A stretch of 10,220 nt of DNA from an uncultured Ignavibacteria bacterium (GTDB lineage: Bacteria; Bacteroidota; Ignavibacteria; Kapaibacteriales; UBA2268), in assembly GCA_903911805.1 (NCBI GenBank), contig CAIWET010000341.1:1-10220 (forward strand), read 5' to 3'. The position numbers and the translations under genes were made by a program. Below are positions 6,891 through 10,220 of this stretch, piece by piece (position 1 is the first letter of the stretch; every line of letters begins with the position of its first letter). Below the pieces are notes generated by a model. It was not told the DNA's origin, searched no databases, and saw only the letters and a list, made by a program, of their open reading frames with translations.

Positions 6891-8972
6891 ATGCAAGAGT
6901 CTGATTTATATAAAGATATAAATATTTTGATAGTTGAAGATGATATTGCTTCAAGTATGATTTTAAAAAAAATCATACTAAAACATTTTACTACTGTTTC
7001 TTCTGCTAAAAATGGCAAAGAAGGATTAGACATGTTTATTGCTGGTAATTTTGATATAGTTGTAACTGATATTGGAATGCCATTTATGAATGGCTTAGAG
7101 ATGTCTGGTCATATTAAGAAAATCAACCCAAAAACTCAAATAATTCTTACAACTGCTTTTGATAATAAAGAATTTTTATACGAAGCAATTAGCTTAGGCA
7201 TTAATGATTTTATTTCGAAACCTGTTGAGCCAAGTGATTTATTTAAAGCTCTAAATAAGGCTGTGCATTTTATTTTTCTTGAACGAGAGATTGAAGAAGC
7301 ACAGAATTTAATTTTAAAGCAAAAAGAAATTCTTGAAGAAAAAGTAAATGAGAGAACTCAGGAATTATTAAACTCAAACAATCAGTTACTTTCTGAAATT
7401 GAACAAAGAAAAAGAATAGAAGGTGAAATAATTCAGGCAAAAGAATTAGCTGAAAAAGCTAATCGAGCTAAAAGCTCATTTTTAGCCAAAGTTTCACACG
7501 AATTAAGAACTCCATTAAATGGAATTTTAGGCATTGCAAGTATTTTGAATAAATCAATATCTGACACCAAGGCTTTAGAATTCATAAATATGATTAAATC
7601 TTCAGGGGAAGGTTTACTTGGAATTATTAATGATATTCTTGATTATACAAAAATTGAATCTGGAAAACTTTCAATTAGAATCTCTGAATTTAACATTCAA
7701 AATGTTATTGATGATGTAATGAATTTAAATAAATATACATCTATTGCTAAAGGCTTAAGATTTAAAAGTTCTATTGAGGATAACGTCCCTCTAAATATTA
7801 TTTCAGATGCTGGTAGACTTAAACAAATTTTGATGAACTTGGTTGGAAATGCAATTAAATTCACTGAAAATGGTGATATAAATTTGAATGTTTCTACAAC
7901 ATATTTTGAGTCAAATAAAATTGAATTATTATTTAAAGTGAAAGATACTGGAATAGGTATTCCTAAGGAAAGTTGGAATCTTTTATTTAATTCTTTTTCT
8001 CAAGTAGATAATTCATTAACTAGAAAGCATGGTGGAACTGGTCTAGGACTTTCTATTACAAAAGAATTGGTTGAATTATTAAATGGAAAAATTTGGTTAG
8101 AATCCGAAGAAAATGTTGGCTCTACATTCTTTTTTTCAATTAAAGCAGAATGTTCTGATTCTAATAATTCAATTGCAACAATTAATAATATTCCTAAAAT
8201 TCCTGAAATTCCTAACAGAATTGAAAAGATTCCTTTAAAAATATTATTAGCTGAAGATAGCCTAATAAATCAAAAAGTAATTGAATCTATGCTTGAGAAT
8301 AAGTATTGGAAAATTGTCTGTGTGGATGATGGCATTAAAGCTATTGAACAATCAAAATCAGGAAATTTTGATTTTATTCTGCTTGATTTAAATATGCCAG
8401 GAATTAATGGTTTTGAAGCTTCTCAAATCATTAATCATTGCTTTAAAAACAGTCTTTATAAACCTCAAATACTAGCAATAACTGGTGATGTTACTGATAA
8501 TACCAGAGAAAAGTGCCTTAGAGTTGGAATGTGTGATATTGTTGAAAAACCTGTATTAAGACATTTATTGTTAGAGAAGATTAACCTACATATTGAAAAT
8601 AAACTTGTTGTTTTTGAAACTGCAGGATATTATAATCTCAATAATATTAACAAAGTTACTCATAAAAATCCTAATATGTTAACTGAAATTCTTAATTTTT
8701 TAATTATTCATGGCAAAGAAGAAATCGAATTTATTGAAAATCAGTTAGCTCTAAAGAATTTTGAAGAGATTAGAAAAATTTCTCATAGAATGAAATCTGA
8801 ATATGGGAATATTGACGCTTTAAATGTTGTTAGATATCTTGATTTGATCGAAATTAAATCGGCAGCAAAAGATTTGAATTTTTTAAATGAAATATTTCCA
8901 CTATTAAAAAAGGAATTAAATTCCTTGACACAAAACATAATTAATTATATAAAATCAATGGAGGTAAAATGA
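6891..8972 (+). CDS. cytoplasmic hybrid histidine kinase: REC-HisKA-HATPase-REC-HPt
   Basis: This is a multi-domain phosphorelay kinase of 693 residues with no signal peptide or membrane segment. REC-1 (about 10-125) has acidic Glu16-Asp17-Asp18, Asp60 in VTDIGMP and Lys110. A long charged coiled coil (about 128-193) follows. HisKA has His203 in SHELRTP. The HATPase (about 300-420) has Asn316 and Asn320 in the N-box, DTGIGIP from Asp352 and GGTGLGLS from 381. A linker with Ile-Pro repeats (434-448) leads to REC-2 (about 448-568) with Glu455-Asp456, Asp499 in LLDLNMP, Thr531 and Lys553. The C-terminal HPt-like domain (about 585-690) has His632 in SHRMKSEYGN. The usual Gly of the HPt motif (HxxKG) is Ser636 here, so it looks divergent. 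With REC in place of a sensor domain, the likely input is phosphate from another kinase, with CheA the obvious candidate. The gene lies 7 nt after cheB and overlaps the next gene by 4 nt. Confidence 0.93.
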   Translation: MQESDLYKDINILIVEDDIASSMILKKIILKHFTTVSSAKNGKEGLDMFIAGNFDIVVTDIGMPFMNGLEMSGHIKKINPKTQIILTTAFDNKEFLYEAISLGINDFISKPVEPSDLFKALNKAVHFIFLEREIEEAQNLILKQKEILEEKVNERTQELLNSNNQLLSEIEQRKRIEGEIIQAKELAEKANRAKSSFLAKVSHELRTPLNGILGIASILNKSISDTKALEFINMIKSSGEGLLGIINDILDYTKIESGKLSIRISEFNIQNVIDDVMNLNKYTSIAKGLRFKSSIEDNVPLNIISDAGRLKQILMNLVGNAIKFTENGDINLNVSTTYFESNKIELLFKVKDTGIGIPKESWNLLFNSFSQVDNSLTRKHGGTGLGLSITKELVELLNGKIWLESEENVGSTFFFSIKAECSDSNNSIATINNIPKIPEIPNRIEKIPLKILLAEDSLINQKVIESMLENKYWKIVCVDDGIKAIEQSKSGNFDFILLDLNMPGINGFEASQIINHCFKNSLYKPQILAITGDVTDNTREKCLRVGMCDIVEKPVLRHLLLEKINLHIENKLVVFETAGYYNLNNINKVTHKNPNMLTEILNFLIIHGKEEIEFIENQLALKNFEEIRKISHRMKSEYGNIDALNVVRYLDLIEIKSAAKDLNFLNEIFPLLKKELNSLTQNIINYIKSMEVK
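8190..8216 (+). repeat. three 9-nt tandem units coding an Ile-Pro-X linker
   Basis: Three copies of the unit ATTCCTRAN run in frame and encode IPK-IPE-IPN at residues 434-442 of the hybrid kinase, with a further Ile-Pro at 447-448 (8229-8234). They sit between the HATPase and the second receiver domain. A Pro-rich linker there is plausible as a spacer, and the short tandem repeat may vary in copy number between strains. Confidence 0.6.
8960..8964 (+). promoter_or_regulatory. strong Shine-Dalgarno sequence of the response regulator gene
   Basis: GGAGG lies 4 nt before the ATG at 8969, inside the last codons of the hybrid kinase gene. It is the best ribosome binding site in the window, while the three preceding genes (cheR, cheB, hybrid kinase) show none that is clear. 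Together with the ATGA stop/start overlap it fixes this start and suggests a high translation rate for the regulator. Confidence 0.75.
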
Positions 8973-9361
8973 AAATATTAATAGCAGAAGATGATTTTAT
9001 CACTGGACAAGTAATGATGGAAATCTTGAATGAATATGGCATATGCGAACTTGCTGTTGATGGTGCAAAAGCTATTGATCATTTTAAACAAGCTTTAATT
9101 TCTTCTGAGCCTTACAATGTTGTTTTTTTGGACATCATGATGCCAGAAAAAACTGGTCAAGAAGTTTTAGCTGAAATTAAAATATTGGAAGATGAACGTG
9201 GCATCAGAGGACTTGATGGCGTTAAAATCATTATGACTACAGCTCTTGATGACTTTGAGAATATAAAAGTTGCCTTCCATAATCAATGCGATGGCTATAT
9301 TGTAAAGCCTATTGACGTAGCAAAAATTGAATCTAAATTAAGTGATTTAGGCTTAATTTAA
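8969..9361 (+). CDS. REC-only response regulator, CheY-like
   Basis: This is a stand-alone receiver domain of 130 residues, the likely diffusible output or phosphate carrier of the operon. It has the acidic pocket Glu7-Asp8-Asp9, phospho-acceptor Asp55 in FLDIMMPEKTG, Thr91 in IMTTALDD and Lys113 in VKPID. No DNA-binding or enzymatic domain follows, and the protein ends at the last helix of the receiver. It resembles the CheY-like receivers with an MTTALDD motif that accompany chemosensory kinases; a true CheY role (binding a motor switch) cannot be proved from sequence alone. Donors could be CheA His54/His250, or the hybrid kinase through His632. Its start overlaps the hybrid kinase stop as ATGA and has a strong GGAGG. 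It is the last recognisable signalling gene of the operon. Confidence 0.92.
   Translation: MKILIAEDDFITGQVMMEILNEYGICELAVDGAKAIDHFKQALISSEPYNVVFLDIMMPEKTGQEVLAEIKILEDERGIRGLDGVKIIMTTALDDFENIKVAFHNQCDGYIVKPIDVAKIESKLSDLGLI
9334..9360 (+). repeat. 9-bp inverted repeat at the 3' end of the response regulator gene
   Basis: TAAATTAAG (9334-9342) and CTTAATTTA (9352-9360) are perfectly complementary with a 9-nt loop. The right arm ends within the stop codon of the regulator gene. There is only one G-C pair. The left arm can also pair with TTAATTTAG at 9372-9380, so two foldings compete. It might be an RNA 3' structure or a by-product of AT-rich composition. Confidence 0.45.
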
Positions 9362-9374
9362 CTAAAGTTATTTA

Positions 9375-9417
9375 ATTTAGTCCCGATAATTGTCTTATGA
9401 TGATTATGGGACTAAAT
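9375..9417 (+). promoter_or_regulatory. strong imperfect palindrome covering the start codons of the 107-aa gene
   Basis: ATTTAGTCCC (9375-9384) and GGGACTAAAT (9408-9417) form a perfect 10-bp stem. After a single bulged G9385 it continues as ATAAT (9386-9390) with ATTAT (9403-9407), leaving a 12-nt loop at 9391-9402. In RNA this is a 15-bp hairpin with four G-C pairs. The three in-frame ATGs of the next gene (9397, 9400, 9406) are in the loop or stem. No T-run follows the right arm, so it does not look like a standard intrinsic terminator. It could be a translational control hairpin, a transcript-end or processing structure, or a DNA operator. The structure is certain; the function is inferred. 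Confidence 0.6.
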
Positions 9418-9720
9418 AATGCAGATAATTCAAAGAGAAATCAAAATGATTTTTCTTCTAAAGCATTTGCTGCAGCCGAAAAGTTCCTTGATCTTGGAGC
9501 TCCTAAAGATATTACAATGTCTAATCTTACTGATGAAGAAAAAAGCGCTTCACTGAAAATTCTTGCTAAATTGATGAAAGAAGGTATTATTGGTTACCGT
9601 TACTATGTTGTTGATGGCAAATTAGAAAAACATTTCATTGAAAATGAATTAGTTGACAAAAGATTAACTAATGCCAAACCTATTAAAATCAAGTTGCCAC
9701 CAGAAGGCGTTTTAGTTTAA
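9397..9720 (+). CDS. small hypothetical protein downstream of the chemosensory operon
   Basis: I do not recognise this 107-residue protein. It has no signal peptide or membrane segment and should be cytoplasmic. Residues 1-20 are Asn-rich and polar. Probable helices lie at about 20-33 and 45-62 (TDEEKSASLKILAKLMKEG). They are followed by a likely strand region GYRYYVVDGKLEKHFI (66-81) and a Lys/Pro-rich tail. Helix-helix-strand with DGK could suit a small winged-helix-like fold, but this is a guess. Possible starts are ATG at 9397, 9400 and 9406; an in-frame TAA at 9373 excludes anything much further upstream, and no Shine-Dalgarno sequence is visible. All three starts lie in a strong hairpin. 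The gap of 35 nt from the regulator gene is longer than the gaps within the operon, so it may or may not be co-transcribed. Codon use looks like that of its neighbours. Its stop overlaps that of the convergent lipoprotein gene. Confidence 0.75.
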   Translation: MMIMGLNNADNSKRNQNDFSSKAFAAAEKFLDLGAPKDITMSNLTDEEKSASLKILAKLMKEGIIGYRYYVVDGKLEKHFIENELVDKRLTNAKPIKIKLPPEGVLV

Positions 9721-10220
9721 GGAAGATATTGTTCATCTATTGTTTTAATTACTCCACTTTTTAAGTCAACCCAAAAGGGTATTTTAGTATATTTGCTTTT
9801 ATTCTCGCCTGAAAACAACAATTTAAAATCATCAAATGAAATTACTTTTGTAGCTGATTCATTGTTTTGATCAGCAACTGATTCAATAGAAATTTTAACA
9901 TTTGCATCAACTTGAATTTTAGAATATTCAACTTTATCATTTCTTATATAATATCCATCGGGAGGAATTCCGTCCATATCGTCAAGATTGATTTTTGGGT
10001 CATCTTCTTTCATTGCTTTTCCTGCTTCTTCATCTGAGAACCAGTCAATATAATCAATTTTGATAAATAATTTTCCACCTTCATCGGTAACTGATTGGAT
10101 GTACCCAACTTTGCGGCTTTCATTGTTGTCAGCTTTAGATTTACCACTAACTTTAACTTCTTCTTTGCAAGAAATAATTGCTAAAGCAACAAATAATATT
10201 AAATATATTTTTTTCATCAT
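9717..10220 (-). CDS. small lipoprotein of unknown function
   Basis: This is a 167-residue exported lipoprotein. The N-terminus has Lys3-Lys4, a hydrophobic run (about 5-16) and a lipobox Ile-Ile-Ser-Cys with Cys18 as the lipidation site, followed by charged KEE. The mature part has a linker (19-36), then a compact domain with landmarks GYIQSV (39-44), DYIDWFSDEEA (56-66), DGYYIRND (88-95), VISFDDF (126-132) and PFWVDLKSGVI (148-158), ending in DEQYLP. This pattern resembles small secreted proteins of unknown function in several phyla, but I cannot name a family. ATG codons occur at 10218-10220 and 10215-10217. The second gives the common Met-Lys-Lys start. The first touches the window edge, so upstream signals cannot be seen. 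It converges on the 107-aa gene, and the two stop codons share the bases TTAA at 9717-9720. Confidence 0.85.
   Translation of the reverse strand: MMKKIYLILFVALAIISCKEEVKVSGKSKADNNESRKVGYIQSVTDEGGKLFIKIDYIDWFSDEEAGKAMKEDDPKINLDDMDGIPPDGYYIRNDKVEYSKIQVDANVKISIESVADQNNESATKVISFDDFKLLFSGENKSKYTKIPFWVDLKSGVIKTIDEQYLP

Noticed and set aside
9375..9417. The palindrome as a standard rho-independent terminator of the che operon
   Set aside because: The right arm is followed by AATGCAGA, not a T-run, and the structure overlaps the only available start codons of the next gene. It is kept as a regulatory or structural element of unknown role.

Overview
The window is AT-rich (roughly 30% GC by eye) and tightly packed. 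It has nine genes on the + strand and one on the - strand at the right edge. The organism is a diderm bacterium: there is an LptB-type lipopolysaccharide-export ATPase, an exported HtrA protease and a lipoprotein. AT-rich composition, weak or absent Shine-Dalgarno sequences at several genes and a short-signal lipoprotein would suit a low-GC member of the Bacteroidota/Chlorobiota/Ignavibacteria/Kapabacteria (FCB) group. That placement is a tentative inference, because no rRNA or phylogenetic marker is present.

Left part (1-2133): an HtrA/Deg-family periplasmic serine protease with one PDZ domain is followed 4 nt later by lptB, so the two are probably co-transcribed and serve the cell envelope. 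A 137-nt AT-rich gap follows. It contains a weak hairpin and a possible promoter.

Middle part (2134-9361): a seven-gene-scale chemosensory operon in the order cheA, cheW, cheR, cheB, hybrid histidine kinase, REC-only response regulator, with gaps of 4-9 nt or a 4-nt overlap. CheA carries two N-terminal HPt domains. CheR and CheB form the receptor methylation/demethylation pair. The hybrid kinase (REC-coiled coil-HisKA-HATPase-REC-HPt) has no membrane segment and would be a cytoplasmic phosphorelay node. The 130-aa REC protein is the candidate CheY-like output. No receptor (MCP), CheC, CheD, CheZ or flagellar gene lies in the window, so whether the system drives motility or another output cannot be told here. 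In total there are four candidate phospho-His sites and four candidate phospho-Asp sites within 7 kb.

Right part (9362-10220): a 107-aa protein of unknown function follows the operon. Its only possible start codons lie inside a strong imperfect palindrome (10 bp + 5 bp stem with a single bulge). It converges, with overlapping stop codons, on a gene for a small lipoprotein on the - strand.

The most unusual points are the double-HPt CheA coupled to a REC-first hybrid kinase, and the hairpin and competing inverted repeats around the end of the regulator gene and the start of the unknown small gene. No mobile element, CRISPR array, tRNA or rRNA was seen.
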